A DNA stretch of 8,030 bases. Source: an uncultured Erysipelotrichaceae bacterium. GTDB lineage: Bacteria > Bacillota_I > Bacilli_A > RFN20 > CAG-826. The translations under genes and the position numbers were made by a program. Of this stretch, positions 1 through 7,452 are shown in pieces; positions within the stretch are counted from its first letter, which is position 1, and each line of letters opens with the position of its first letter. Where the stretch lies: positions 1-8,030 of the forward strand of contig CADCJP010000033.1 in the NCBI GenBank assembly GCA_902801805.1, read 5' to 3'. Below the pieces are notes generated by a model. That model worked only from the letters and a program-made list of their open reading frames with translations, did no database searches and was not told the DNA's origin.

Positions 1-46
1 GAATGGCCAATATGTAGAATATGTCACGGAATTTGAGGTAAGAAGT
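1..46 (+). other. Upstream fragment before sufC, with its ribosome-binding site
   Basis: Only 46 bases precede sufC, so the end of the upstream gene or leader cannot be identified. A purine-rich GAGGT at 35-39 lies 7 bases before the ATG at 47 and is a good ribosome-binding site, supporting that start. Of the three forward frames, one stops at TAG 15-17, one at TGA 34-36, and the third is open and runs in frame into sufC. No promoter can be recognised here, so transcription of the operon probably begins further upstream. Confidence 0.5.
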
Positions 47-865
47 ATGTCTACTTTAAAAATAATAAATCTACACGCTAGTGTTGACGGAAAAGAAATA
101 CTTAAAGGCATAAACCTAGAAGTATCTGAAGGTGAAACAGTAGCGTTACTCGGTCCTAATGGACATGGTAAATCGACATTATTAAATGTCATCATGGGTC
201 ATCCAAGATACGAAGTCACAGAAGGCAGCATCTATTTTGATGATAAAAATGTCTTAGAGTTATCTGTCGACGAACGTTCTAAACTTGGCTTGTTCTTAGG
301 CATGCAATCCCCAAGTGAGATTCCAGGTGTTGTTAACTCTGACTTCTTAAAAGCCGCGGTTAATGCACGCAGAGAAAAACCAATTTCTACTTACAATTTC
401 TATAAAATCTTAGATACCGCTACCAAAGAATTAAAAATGCCTTTTGACCTTGCCACAAGATCATTGAACGAAGGCTTTTCTGGTGGTGAAAAGAAGAGAA
501 ATGAAATTCTTCAAATGGAATTATTGAAACCAAAGATTGCAATGCTCGATGAAATCGACTCTGGTTTAGACGTCGACGCAATGAATGTTGTGGCTGATGT
601 CATAAACAAAGAAAAAGCTGAAGGTCATGGCTTCCTTGTCATTTCTCACTATGCTCGTTTGTATGACATGATTCACCCAACAAGAGCGGTTGTTATCATC
701 AACGGACGTATCGCCCTCGATGGTGGTCCAGAAATCTTCAAACGTATTGACCAAACAGGTTATGAATTTATCAAGACAGAATATGGTATTGATATTGAAA
801 AAGAAGATATCGAAATGAACAAAGTTTCTATCGGTTCATGTGCTGTAAAGGAAAGCATTAAATAG
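47..865 (+). CDS. sufC: SufC, ABC-type ATPase of the SUF Fe-S cluster assembly complex
   Basis: SufC is the cytoplasmic ATPase of the SufBCD scaffold; its ATP-driven dimerisation remodels SufB and SufD during Fe-S cluster assembly. It is not a transporter despite its ABC fold. In the 272 residues I see a Walker [10 protein letters not shown] (36-44), the Q-loop MQSPSEIPG (86-94) typical of SufC, the signature FSGGEKKR (144-151), Walker B IAMLDE (164-169), the D-loop SGLD (172-175) and the switch histidine H201. All catalytic elements are intact. The protein is somewhat longer than usual (about 250-260 residues) because of a C-terminal tail after about residue 250 that includes a GSC motif. 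The ATG follows a good ribosome-binding site. It is the first visible gene of the suf operon and ends one base before sufD. Confidence 0.97.
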   Translation: MSTLKIINLHASVDGKEILKGINLEVSEGETVALLGPNGHGKSTLLNVIMGHPRYEVTEGSIYFDDKNVLELSVDERSKLGLFLGMQSPSEIPGVVNSDFLKAAVNARREKPISTYNFYKILDTATKELKMPFDLATRSLNEGFSGGEKKRNEILQMELLKPKIAMLDEIDSGLDVDAMNVVADVINKEKAEGHGFLVISHYARLYDMIHPTRAVVIINGRIALDGGPEIFKRIDQTGYEFIKTEYGIDIEKEDIEMNKVSIGSCAVKESIK

Positions 866-866
866 T

Positions 867-1664
867 ATGGGAAGAATCACTATTTCCAACATTAAAAATA
901 CCCTCAAAGACGGTGATTATGTCATCGATGGTTTGTTGTTAGCTAACGAAACAGTAGAAATCGAAATAGAGGTTAACTCAAACTGCGATATTCTTTTAAA
1001 TAATATTAAAGATGTTAAGGAATTAAATATTGTTATTAATCGTGATAGCAATGTGAAATTATCATTCATCGCGGAAGATGAAATGAAATCCTCAAATATC
1101 AATATTACCGTTAAAGGAAACGCAACACTTATTGGCTATTTCGCTGATTTTGCAGAGAAAACACTAGATCTCCATTGCAAGGTAAACCTCGTGGAAGAAG
1201 GTGCTTCATGCACATATAAGGTAGCTTCTTTAGTCGCCGGTGATGACCGCAAACTAGTGGATATTTCTATCGACCACGTTTCACCAAGAACGTATGGTAA
1301 ATTCGATTGCTATGGAATTTGTAAAGATAACGGTAAAATCACTGTCGCTGGAACATCCCATGTTTTTAAAGGCGCGGTGAAAAGCAAAGCACAACAAAAT
1401 TCTAAGATTATGGTCTTTGATGAAAGTAGTGACGCTACCGCTAAACCAGTTTTAAAAATTGATGAAAATGATCTTGAAGCTAGCCATGGTGCGGTCGTTG
1501 GTAAGATTAACGACGAACACTTATTCTATTTAACATCCCGTGGCTTAAGCGTTGAGACCGCTAAAGAATTAATTACTTGGGGTTATTTAAACCCAATCCT
1601 TGAAGGTTTCAAGGAAGAAGATATTAAAAATCACATTTCTTCTTTAATTGAAAGGAGAATGTAA
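867..1664 (+). CDS. sufD: SufD, short SUF scaffold subunit
   Basis: SufD is a beta-helical paralogue of SufB; together with SufB and two SufC subunits it forms the scaffold on which Fe-S clusters are made. The C-terminal third carries the family signature: EASHGAVVG (204-212), then a HLFYLTSRGL stretch (218-227) that parallels SQLFYL-like segments in SufB. H207 in the SHG motif matches the conserved SufD histidine (His360 in E. coli) that faces the SufB cysteine at the cluster site. At 265 residues it is far shorter than E. coli or B. subtilis SufD (over 400): the N-terminal helical region is missing and the protein starts almost directly in beta-strand-rich sequence. Residues 1-120 are poorly conserved, and identification rests on the C-terminus and operon position. 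The ATG is one base after the sufC stop, with GGAAAG about 12 bases upstream. Confidence 0.9.
   Translation: MGRITISNIKNTLKDGDYVIDGLLLANETVEIEIEVNSNCDILLNNIKDVKELNIVINRDSNVKLSFIAEDEMKSSNINITVKGNATLIGYFADFAEKTLDLHCKVNLVEEGASCTYKVASLVAGDDRKLVDISIDHVSPRTYGKFDCYGICKDNGKITVAGTSHVFKGAVKSKAQQNSKIMVFDESSDATAKPVLKIDENDLEASHGAVVGKINDEHLFYLTSRGLSVETAKELITWGYLNPILEGFKEEDIKNHISSLIERRM
1651..1657 (+). promoter_or_regulatory. Ribosome-binding site of sufS, deciding its start
   Basis: AAAGGAG lies inside the last codons of sufD, 8 bases before the ATG at 1666. The same reading frame is open further upstream to a TTG at 1648, but that TTG lies before this site and would translate it as protein. The ATG at 1666 is therefore the better start. 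Confidence 0.85.
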
Positions 1665-1665
1665 G

Positions 1666-2895
1666 ATGTACGACGTCTATAAGATTAGGGAACAATTCCC
1701 AATGTTGACTAACGATATTAAGATGCAGAACAAGCCTCTTGTTTTTCTTGATAACTGTTCCACAACATTCAAACCACAATGTGTGATTGACGCTATGACT
1801 GAATATTATACAAAGTATAATAGTAACTCTCATCGTGGGGACTATGACTTATCTTATCAAGTTGACGTCAAAATTGAAGAGGCAAGAAAAGAAGTTGCTA
1901 CTTTAGTAAATTCTGAAACAAACGAAGTCGTTTTTACTGATGGTGCAACTGGTGCTTTAAACTTAGTGGCCTATGGCTACGGATTAAAGTTCCTTAAGAA
2001 GGGCGATGAAATTGTCATCAGTGTTGCTGAACACGCTAGTAATGTTCTCCCTTGGTTTAGAATCGCGAAATTAACAGGCGCAGTAATTAAATATGTCGAC
2101 ATTGTTGATGGTAAGATTCTTCCAGAGAACTTAAGAAAAGTAATGTCTAAGAACACAAAGATTGTTTCTTTAGCCCAAGTGGGAAATGTTCTTGGTTATA
2201 TCGCTGATGTTAAAGAATTCGCTAAGATTGCTCATGAATTTGGTGCAATTATGGTAGTGGATGGCGCGCAATCTGTTCCACACCTAAAAGTGGATTTTAA
2301 GGACCTTGGTATCGATTTTCTCGCTTTTTCCGCTCATAAAATGTGTGGTCCAACAGGTACTGGTGCTTTAGTGGGCCGTTATGAACTTTTAGATAAGATG
2401 GATCCATTTACCACAGGTGGTGGTATGAACTCTATCTTTAAGAAAGATGGTACAATTGATTATCGTTTACCTCCTTACAAGTTTGAAGCGGGTACACTTA
2501 ATATCGCTGGTATCTTAGGATTTGGTCGTGCGGTTAAATTCATTAAAGAGATTGGTATCGATAATATCCATGCTCATGACAAGGAATTAATCGACTACGC
2601 TATCGAAAAACTCAAAGATTATGAAAATATCATTATCTACAATAAAGATGCGAGAAACGGTATTTTAACATTCAATATCAAAGGTGTTTTCCCACAAGAT
2701 GAATCCACATTACTTAACTATAAAGGTATTGCGATTCGCTCTGGTGAACACTGCGCTAAGCTATTAGATAACTATTTAGATACAAAAGCGACATGCAGAA
2801 TGTCGACTTACTTATATACGACAAAAGAAGACATCGATACATTTGTCGATGCAATTATTAATGGAGGTGACATTTTAGATGCCTACTTTAACTAA
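1666..2895 (+). CDS. sufS: SufS, PLP-dependent cysteine desulfurase
   Basis: SufS is a group II, class V aminotransferase-fold enzyme that converts L-cysteine to L-alanine and leaves a persulfide on its own cysteine for cluster assembly. From the ATG at 1666 it is 409 residues, a normal length. Visible motifs are LDNCSTTFKP (28-37), AEHASN with H123 stacking on PLP, VVDGAQSVPH (197-206, D199 to the PLP nitrogen), FSAHKMCGPTG (221-231, with K225 the Schiff-base lysine), TGGGM (250-254), and RSGEHC (358-363) with the catalytic C363. The segment VFPQD (341-345) aligns with VHPHD of B. subtilis SufS, so Q344 sits where His342 acts as the zinc-swapping ligand for SufU; this is unusual for a SufU partner. 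A longer form from TTG 1648 (6 extra residues) is unlikely. It follows sufD by one base and overlaps sufU by 17. Confidence 0.96.
   Translation: MYDVYKIREQFPMLTNDIKMQNKPLVFLDNCSTTFKPQCVIDAMTEYYTKYNSNSHRGDYDLSYQVDVKIEEARKEVATLVNSETNEVVFTDGATGALNLVAYGYGLKFLKKGDEIVISVAEHASNVLPWFRIAKLTGAVIKYVDIVDGKILPENLRKVMSKNTKIVSLAQVGNVLGYIADVKEFAKIAHEFGAIMVVDGAQSVPHLKVDFKDLGIDFLAFSAHKMCGPTGTGALVGRYELLDKMDPFTTGGGMNSIFKKDGTIDYRLPPYKFEAGTLNIAGILGFGRAVKFIKEIGIDNIHAHDKELIDYAIEKLKDYENIIIYNKDARNGILTFNIKGVFPQDESTLLNYKGIAIRSGEHCAKLLDNYLDTKATCRMSTYLYTTKEDIDTFVDAIINGGDILDAYFN
2863..2870 (+). promoter_or_regulatory. Strong ribosome-binding site of sufU inside sufS
   Basis: GGAGGTGA is a nearly perfect match to the anti-Shine-Dalgarno sequence and lies 8 bases before the sufU ATG at 2879, inside the sufS coding region. 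It is the strongest ribosome-binding site in the operon. It fixes the sufU start at 2879 rather than at the internal ATG pair at 2900-2905. Confidence 0.88.
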
Positions 2896-3307
2896 CGATA
2901 TGATGAGATCCATCATCATGGACCATTATTCTAGTCCACAAAATAAACACCAACCTCCTAAGGAAGGCTATGAAAAAGTTCATATGCATTCTGATAACTG
3001 CATTGATGATTTAGATATCTTCTTATTAGTGGATGGTAATATCATCACTGATGCTTGCTTTGATGGCACTGCGTGCACAATTTCCACATCAAGCACAGAT
3101 ATCATGTGTGATTTATTAAGAGGAAAAGAAATTACAGAAGGTAGAAAGATTATTGATGCCTTCCATCATATGATGCACGAAGAAGAATTCGATGCGGATT
3201 TATTAGATGAAGCAATTGTGTTTATTAACACAAGCAAACAAGCGGCACGAATCAGATGCGCGACCATTGGTTGGAACGCCGCAGAAGAGATTCTAAAGGA
3301 TAAGTAA
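2879..3307 (+). CDS. sufU: SufU, zinc-dependent sulfur-transfer protein of the SUF system
   Basis: SufU has an IscU-like fold and, in Bacillota, binds zinc and accepts the persulfide sulfur from SufS for delivery to SufBCD. The 142 residues carry all four expected zinc ligands: C41 and D43 in NCID, C66 in GTACTIS, and C127 in [10 protein letters not shown]. The roughly 60-residue spacing between the second and third cysteines matches the SufU-type insertion that separates it from IscU. The N-terminal [13 protein letters not shown] (12-24) is also typical. The loop around C41 differs from the usual NPTCGD: it reads HSDNCIDD, with two extra histidines (H35, H37) nearby. It begins inside sufS, pointing to coupled production with its partner desulfurase, and ends one base before sufB. 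An IscU assignment is less likely because the rest of the operon is SUF. Confidence 0.94.
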   Translation: MPTLTNDMMRSIIMDHYSSPQNKHQPPKEGYEKVHMHSDNCIDDLDIFLLVDGNIITDACFDGTACTISTSSTDIMCDLLRGKEITEGRKIIDAFHHMMHEEEFDADLLDEAIVFINTSKQAARIRCATIGWNAAEEILKDK

Positions 3308-3308
3308 T

Positions 3309-4709
3309 ATGTCAAAAGACGAAGTTAAATTCCAAGAAGATTATAAATACGGTTTCAAAGACAAAGATACTTCTATTGTTAACACAGGCATTGGTCTTAC
3401 CGAGGATGTTGTTAGACAAATATCTAAGTTAAAAGATGAACCAGAATGGATGCTTGAGTTTAGACTCAAAGCTTTTAAAGCATTCCAAGAAATGCCTATG
3501 CCTAGTTTTGGTCCAGATTTATCAATGCTCAATTTTGATTCCTATACATACTTCACTCGTATGGCCAATGGGGAAACAAAAAACTGGGATGATGTCCCTG
3601 AAACCGTGAAAAACACTTTCCAAAAATTAGGTATTCCAGAAGCTGAACAAAAATATCTCGCTGGTGTATCTACCCAATATGAATCCGAAGTTGTTTATCA
3701 CAACATGCTTAAAGAAGTGGAAGAAAAAGGTGTTATTTTCCTTTCCACAGATATGGGCTTAAAGCTCTATCCAGAAATCTTTAAGAAATACTTTGGTACA
3801 GTTGTGCCAATTAGAGATAACAAATTCTCCGCATTAAACGGTGCTTGTTGGTCTGGTGGTTCTTTCGTATATGTACCAAAAGGTGTGCATTTAGAAAAGC
3901 CATTACAATCTTATTTCAGAATTAATAACGAGAAGACTGGCCAATTTGAAAGAACATTAATTATCGTTGATGAAGGTGCGGATGTCCACTATGTGGAAGG
4001 CTGTACCGCTCCATCATATTCTAAAGAATCATTACACTCTGGTGTTGTGGAAATTGTTGTTTTAAAGAACGCTAAATGCCGTTATTCCACAGTGCAAAAC
4101 TGGAGCACAAATATCGTTAACTTAGTTACCCAAAGAGCAATTTGCTATGAAGGTGCTTCTATGGACTGGATCGATGGTAACGTTGGTTCGGGTACAAATA
4201 TGAAATATCCAGCGGTCATTCTCGCAGGTGAAGGCGCTAAAGGTACATGTATCTCTATCGCAGTTGCCGGTAAAGGCCAATATCAAGATGCTGGTTCTAG
4301 AATGATTCACTTAGCAAGCAATACATCATCCACAATTATTTCTAAATCAATTGTTAAGGGTGGTGGTGTTGCTAACTATCGTGGCACTGTTAGACACATG
4401 AAGAACGCTAAAAACTGCAGAAGCCATGTTGAATGCGATACTTTAATTCTTGATGAACAATCTTATAGTGACACCATTCCAAATAACGAAGTTAAAAATA
4501 ACACTTCCTATATTGAACATGAAGCCACAGTGAGTAAAATATCTGAGGATCAATTATTCTATTTGATGTCACGTGGTATTTCTGAAAAAGATGCCACCCA
4601 AATGATTATCATGGGATTCATTGAACCATTCAGTAAAGAACTCCCAATGGAGTATGCGGTTGAGTTAAATCAACTCATCAAAATGGATATGGAAGGTAGT
4701 GTCGGTTAA
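3309..4709 (+). CDS. sufB: SufB, core scaffold subunit of the SufBCD Fe-S assembly complex
   Basis: SufB receives sulfur and, with SufC and SufD, assembles the nascent Fe-S cluster. The 466-residue length and the close match to Bacillota SufB make this a firm call. Visible landmarks are the N-terminal EDYKYGFKD (10-18), [19 protein letters not shown] (175-193), YVEGCTAP with C232 (aligning with E. coli C254), the QNW motif (263-265; E. coli Q285 and W287), [10 protein letters not shown] with C376 (aligning with the essential E. coli C405), and [22 protein letters not shown] (402-423) containing H404-E405. The C-terminal EGSVG is also standard. All residues known to matter for sulfur transfer and cluster building are present. 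AAAGGA at 3295-3300 lies 8 bases before the start. The stop codon shares one base with the mnmG ATG. Confidence 0.98.
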   Translation: MSKDEVKFQEDYKYGFKDKDTSIVNTGIGLTEDVVRQISKLKDEPEWMLEFRLKAFKAFQEMPMPSFGPDLSMLNFDSYTYFTRMANGETKNWDDVPETVKNTFQKLGIPEAEQKYLAGVSTQYESEVVYHNMLKEVEEKGVIFLSTDMGLKLYPEIFKKYFGTVVPIRDNKFSALNGACWSGGSFVYVPKGVHLEKPLQSYFRINNEKTGQFERTLIIVDEGADVHYVEGCTAPSYSKESLHSGVVEIVVLKNAKCRYSTVQNWSTNIVNLVTQRAICYEGASMDWIDGNVGSGTNMKYPAVILAGEGAKGTCISIAVAGKGQYQDAGSRMIHLASNTSSTIISKSIVKGGGVANYRGTVRHMKNAKNCRSHVECDTLILDEQSYSDTIPNNEVKNNTSYIEHEATVSKISEDQLFYLMSRGISEKDATQMIIMGFIEPFSKELPMEYAVELNQLIKMDMEGSVG

Positions 4710-6583
4710 TGTTTGATTACGATGTAATTGTTGTTGGTGCGGGACATGCAGGCTTAGAAGCCGCTTTTGCTTGTGCCCACATGAATAAAAAGACATTACT
4801 TTTAACGATTAATATTAACCTCATGGGCAACATGCCATGTAACCCATCTATCGGTGGTTCCGCGAAAGGTATTGTCGTGAGAGAAATCGATGCTTTAGGT
4901 GGCATGATGGGTATTGCAGCTGATCATCATTATTTACAAATGAAAATGCTCAATACTGGTAAAGGTCCAGGCGTCCAATGCTTAAGAGCCCAACAAGATA
5001 AATTAGAATATCCAAAATATTGGCACGAATTAGCCGCTAAAGAAGAGAACTTAACTATTCAAGAAGGAATGGTGGTTTCTTTAATTTGTGAAGACAATGC
5101 GATACATGGTGTCGTCTTAGATAACGGTACACATATTCGCTCAAAAGCTGTTATTTTAACAACTGGTACATATATGCAAAGCCAAATCTTCCGTGGTCAT
5201 GACGTGAAAGATGAAGGCCCAGATGGTCAAAAGCCATCATTAGGTTTATCTCCATTCTTAAGAAGTATTGGTATTGAAACATTTAGACTCAAAACTGGTA
5301 CTCCTCCAAGAATCAAAAGAGATTCCATTGATTTTAGTAAAGCTAGCATCCAACCTGGCACTAATAGACATTTAGCGTTCTCTTATGAAACTAAGGAATT
5401 TATTCCAATCGAAGAACAAGAACCATGCTACTTGGTTTACACTACACCGAGAACACACGAAATCATTAGAGAACACTTAAAAGATTCCGCTTTATTCAGT
5501 GGTTTAGTCACTGGTGTTGGACCAAGATATTGCCCATCAATTGAATCTAAAATTGTCACTTTCGCTGATAAAGAAAGACACCAATTATTCTTAGAACCAG
5601 AATCAAGATATACAGATTCCATTTATTTACAGGGGTTCTCCACATCTATGCCTGTGGAAGTCCAAGAAGAAATGGTGCGTTCCTTACCAGGTTTTGAAAA
5701 CGCTGTTTTCCTTAAATATGCATACGCGATTGAGTATGATGCGATTAGAACTGAAGAATACGGTGCTAATTTAGAAATCAAAAAATGGCCAGGTTTATTT
5801 ATAGGCGGTCAAATCTGTGGTACATCAGGCTATGAAGAAGCTGCGGCTTTGGGTTTGATTGCTGGTATTAATGCTTCTTTAAAAATCGATGGTAAAGAAC
5901 CATTCGTGTTAAGGAGAGATCAAGCTTATATCGGTGTCATGATTGATGACTTAGTCACTAAAGGCACTGAAGAACCATATCGTTTAATGTCTTCGCGTGC
6001 GGAATTCCGTTTAATCTTAAGACACGATAACGCAGATATGAGATTAACTGAATTAGGCCATCAAATCGGCTTAATTAAAGAAGATAGATACAATAGATTT
6101 GTTAACAAAGTTAATAATATTGATAAAGTCATCGAAATTTTAAAAGCCGTCTATTTAGGCGCGAGAAAAGATGTTAATGAATGGCTTAGTGGTATTAATT
6201 CCAATCCACTTCAAGGTGGTATCCAAGCTTTTGAATTATTAAAAAGACCAGAAGTCTCTTATGTTGATTTAAGAAAGTTTGTGCCTGAAATCCAAGATAT
6301 TGAATTAGATGAATTCGCTGTTGAAGAAGTGGAAATCATCGCTAAATATGAAGGCTATATTGTGAAGCAAATCAGAGAAGCTAAGAATATGGCTAAATTA
6401 GAAGAAATGAAAATTCCAAGTGATATGGATTTCTTAAATATGGATGGTTTAGCTTTAGAAGCTAGACAAAAACTCGACAAGATTAGACCAATGACAATTG
6501 GACAAGCTTCTCGTATCTCTGGTGTGAATCCAAGTGACATTAGTGTTTTAATATTTAATGTAAGGAAGACACACAATGAATAA
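4709..6583 (+). CDS. mnmG: MnmG (GidA), FAD-dependent tRNA wobble-uridine modification enzyme
   Basis: MnmG works with the GTPase MnmE to add a carboxymethylaminomethyl (or aminomethyl) group to U34 of certain tRNAs, using FAD and methylene-tetrahydrofolate. The 624 residues are full length. Motifs are the dinucleotide-binding VGAGHAGLEAA (9-19), MPCNPSIGGSAKG (42-54) with C44, LKTGTPPRI (194-202), GPRYCPSIESKI (271-282) with catalytic C275 (E. coli C277), the FAD-binding GTSGYEEAAALG segment (around 5820-5855), and a C-terminal MnmE/tRNA-binding domain ending in GVNPSDISVLIF. No key residue is missing. GGAAGGT at 4691-4697 is its likely ribosome-binding site. It overlaps sufB by one base (TAATG) and rsmG by eight. 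mnmE is not in the window. mnmG-rsmG pairing is classical; joining it to suf is not. Confidence 0.98.
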   Translation: MFDYDVIVVGAGHAGLEAAFACAHMNKKTLLLTININLMGNMPCNPSIGGSAKGIVVREIDALGGMMGIAADHHYLQMKMLNTGKGPGVQCLRAQQDKLEYPKYWHELAAKEENLTIQEGMVVSLICEDNAIHGVVLDNGTHIRSKAVILTTGTYMQSQIFRGHDVKDEGPDGQKPSLGLSPFLRSIGIETFRLKTGTPPRIKRDSIDFSKASIQPGTNRHLAFSYETKEFIPIEEQEPCYLVYTTPRTHEIIREHLKDSALFSGLVTGVGPRYCPSIESKIVTFADKERHQLFLEPESRYTDSIYLQGFSTSMPVEVQEEMVRSLPGFENAVFLKYAYAIEYDAIRTEEYGANLEIKKWPGLFIGGQICGTSGYEEAAALGLIAGINASLKIDGKEPFVLRRDQAYIGVMIDDLVTKGTEEPYRLMSSRAEFRLILRHDNADMRLTELGHQIGLIKEDRYNRFVNKVNNIDKVIEILKAVYLGARKDVNEWLSGINSNPLQGGIQAFELLKRPEVSYVDLRKFVPEIQDIELDEFAVEEVEIIAKYEGYIVKQIREAKNMAKLEEMKIPSDMDFLNMDGLALEARQKLDKIRPMTIGQASRISGVNPSDISVLIFNVRKTHNE

Positions 6584-7277
6584 AGAATCTCTTGTTTTAG
6601 AACTTAGTAAACGTGGCATTGCTTGTGATGATAAACAAGTAGAACTTCTCTATGACTTTATGCATCACGTTTTAAAAACAAATGAGAGTTTTAATTTAAC
6701 AGCGATTAAAGATGAAGAATCATTTGTGGAAAAAATGATCTTTGATAGTGCGCTTCTTTTAAACAATCAAAACTTTGAAGGATTAGATATTTTAGATATC
6801 GGTGCGGGCGCTGGTTTCCCAAGTGTTGTGTTGTCAATTCTTTCACCAAAAGCCCATGTTTTTGCCCTTGATAGCACGGCTAAAAAAGTGAAGTTCATTG
6901 AGGACTACGCAAAGGAAAAGAGCCTACACGTGGATGGAATAACTGCCCGTGCAGAGGAGTTTGCAAGAGACAATAGAGATAGATTTATGGTGGTTACTGC
7001 GAGAGCCGTTGCTTCATTACGTATCCTTATTGAATTAGCGTTACCTCTTCTCAAAATTGGTGGTGTATTTATCGCTATGAAAGGCCCTGGTTTTGAAGAA
7101 GAAATCAAAGAAGCTCAAGGTGCTTTAAAGAAACTTAAAGGTGAAGTCGATTATATTTATGAAGATCAACTTCCAGAATCCAAAGAAAATAGATCCTTTA
7201 TTTATATTAAAAAGGTAGGGGAAACTCCTAATAAATACCCTCGTCCATACGGCGAAATAAAAAATAAAGCGTTATAG
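6576..7277 (+). CDS. rsmG: RsmG (GidB), 16S rRNA (guanine-527-N7) methyltransferase
   Basis: RsmG methylates N7 of G527 in the 530 loop of 16S rRNA using S-adenosylmethionine; its loss gives low-level streptomycin resistance in several bacteria. The 233 residues fit the family. I see NESFNLTAIKD (36-46), the SAM-binding LDIGAGAGFPSVVLS (73-87), DSTAKKVKFIE (99-109), TARAEEF (123-129), TARAVASL (141-148) and MKGP (168-171), followed by a basic tail ending YPRPYGEIKNKAL. The usual GFPG is GFPS here, a mild variation. The ATG overlaps the mnmG end by eight bases with AAGGAAG at 6562-6568 as ribosome-binding site, so it should be translated in step with mnmG. No convincing terminator follows it, so some read-through into the downstream riboswitch leader is possible. 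Confidence 0.97.
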   Translation: MNKESLVLELSKRGIACDDKQVELLYDFMHHVLKTNESFNLTAIKDEESFVEKMIFDSALLLNNQNFEGLDILDIGAGAGFPSVVLSILSPKAHVFALDSTAKKVKFIEDYAKEKSLHVDGITARAEEFARDNRDRFMVVTARAVASLRILIELALPLLKIGGVFIAMKGPGFEEEIKEAQGALKKLKGEVDYIYEDQLPESKENRSFIYIKKVGETPNKYPRPYGEIKNKAL

Positions 7278-7301
7278 TATTTTATTTTATAAAAGTGAGT
7301 A

Positions 7302-7307
7302 TATAAT
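7302..7307 (+). promoter_or_regulatory. Likely -10 element of the ribU promoter
   Basis: A perfect TATAAT sits 25 bases after the rsmG stop. Transcription starting about seven bases downstream (near 7313-7315) would begin right at the first strand of the riboswitch P1 helix, which fits. The region 17 bases upstream is T-rich without a good TTGACA match and there is no extended -10 TG, so the -35 is weak or absent. Confidence 0.6.
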
Positions 7308-7314
7308 AGAAATC

Positions 7315-7417
7315 ACTTCAGGGCAGCGAAAAGCGACCGGCGGTAAACCCCGCGAGCCTAATAGGGCAGGAACTTGTGAAATTCAAGTGGCGACAGTAAA
7401 GTCTGGATGAAAGAAGT
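7315..7417 (+). promoter_or_regulatory. FMN riboswitch aptamer (RFN element)
   Basis: The leader carries the conserved blocks of the RFN element in order: AGGGCAG (7320-7326), GACCGGCGGTAAA (7335-7347), CCGCGAGCC (7350-7358), and CGACAGTAAAGTCTGGATGA (7391-7410) followed by AAGAAG. P1 pairs 7315-7319 (ACTTC) with 7413-7417 (GAAGT), P3 pairs 7340-7343 with 7350-7353, P5 pairs 7372-7376 with 7384-7388, and P6 pairs GAC 7392-7394 with GTC 7401-7403. P2 is reduced to two pairs (7326-7327 with 7333-7334) around a GAAAA loop. Such aptamers bind flavin mononucleotide and normally switch off riboflavin synthesis or uptake genes, which matches the downstream RibU. Confidence 0.96.
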
Positions 7418-7427
7418 ACGTTTTTTA

Positions 7428-7452
7428 AGGCCTTGGGAAAGGTCTATTTTTT
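7428..7452 (+). terminator. Riboswitch expression platform: intrinsic terminator overlapping the ribU ribosome-binding site
   Basis: AGGCCTT (7428-7434) pairs with AAGGTCT (7439-7445) with one G-U wobble around a GGGA loop, and six T residues follow at 7447-7452, ending directly at the ribU ATG. The shape is that of a Rho-independent terminator, and the 3' arm also hides the AAAGG of the ribU ribosome-binding site. A competing pairing of 7317-7324 with 7430-7437 would destroy both this hairpin and aptamer helix P1, as expected for an antiterminator. Confidence 0.75.
7435..7442 (+). promoter_or_regulatory. Ribosome-binding site of ribU inside the terminator hairpin
   Basis: GGGAAAGG occupies the loop and 3' arm of the expression-platform hairpin, and its last G is 10 bases before the ATG at 7453. 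No other purine-rich site lies closer to the start. When the hairpin forms, the AAAGG part would be base-paired. Confidence 0.65.

Noticed and set aside
1648..1665. TTG start giving a six-residue longer SufS
   Set aside because: It lies upstream of the ribosome-binding site AAAGGAG, which would then be translated, while the ATG at 1666 has ideal spacing and matches the family N-terminus.
566..7108. Short open frames on the reverse strand inside the suf, mnmG and rsmG genes
   Set aside because: They are 61-73 codons long, lie wholly within well-identified + strand genes, and show no recognisable motif.
47..7277. Mollicutes-type code with TGA read as tryptophan
   Set aside because: All seven complete genes read through without an in-frame TGA and the Trp positions are TGG. 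The absence of TGA stops in seven genes is too small a sample to suggest recoding.
7278..7294. AT-only palindrome (TTTTATAAAA at 7285-7294) as a terminator for the suf-rsmG operon
   Set aside because: It has no GC pairs and no T-run after a stable stem; it more likely belongs to the AT-rich promoter region.
7421..7426. T6 run right after aptamer P1 as the transcription terminator
   Set aside because: The preceding P1 helix is only five pairs and is the aptamer closing stem; the hairpin at 7428-7445 followed by T6 is a better terminator.
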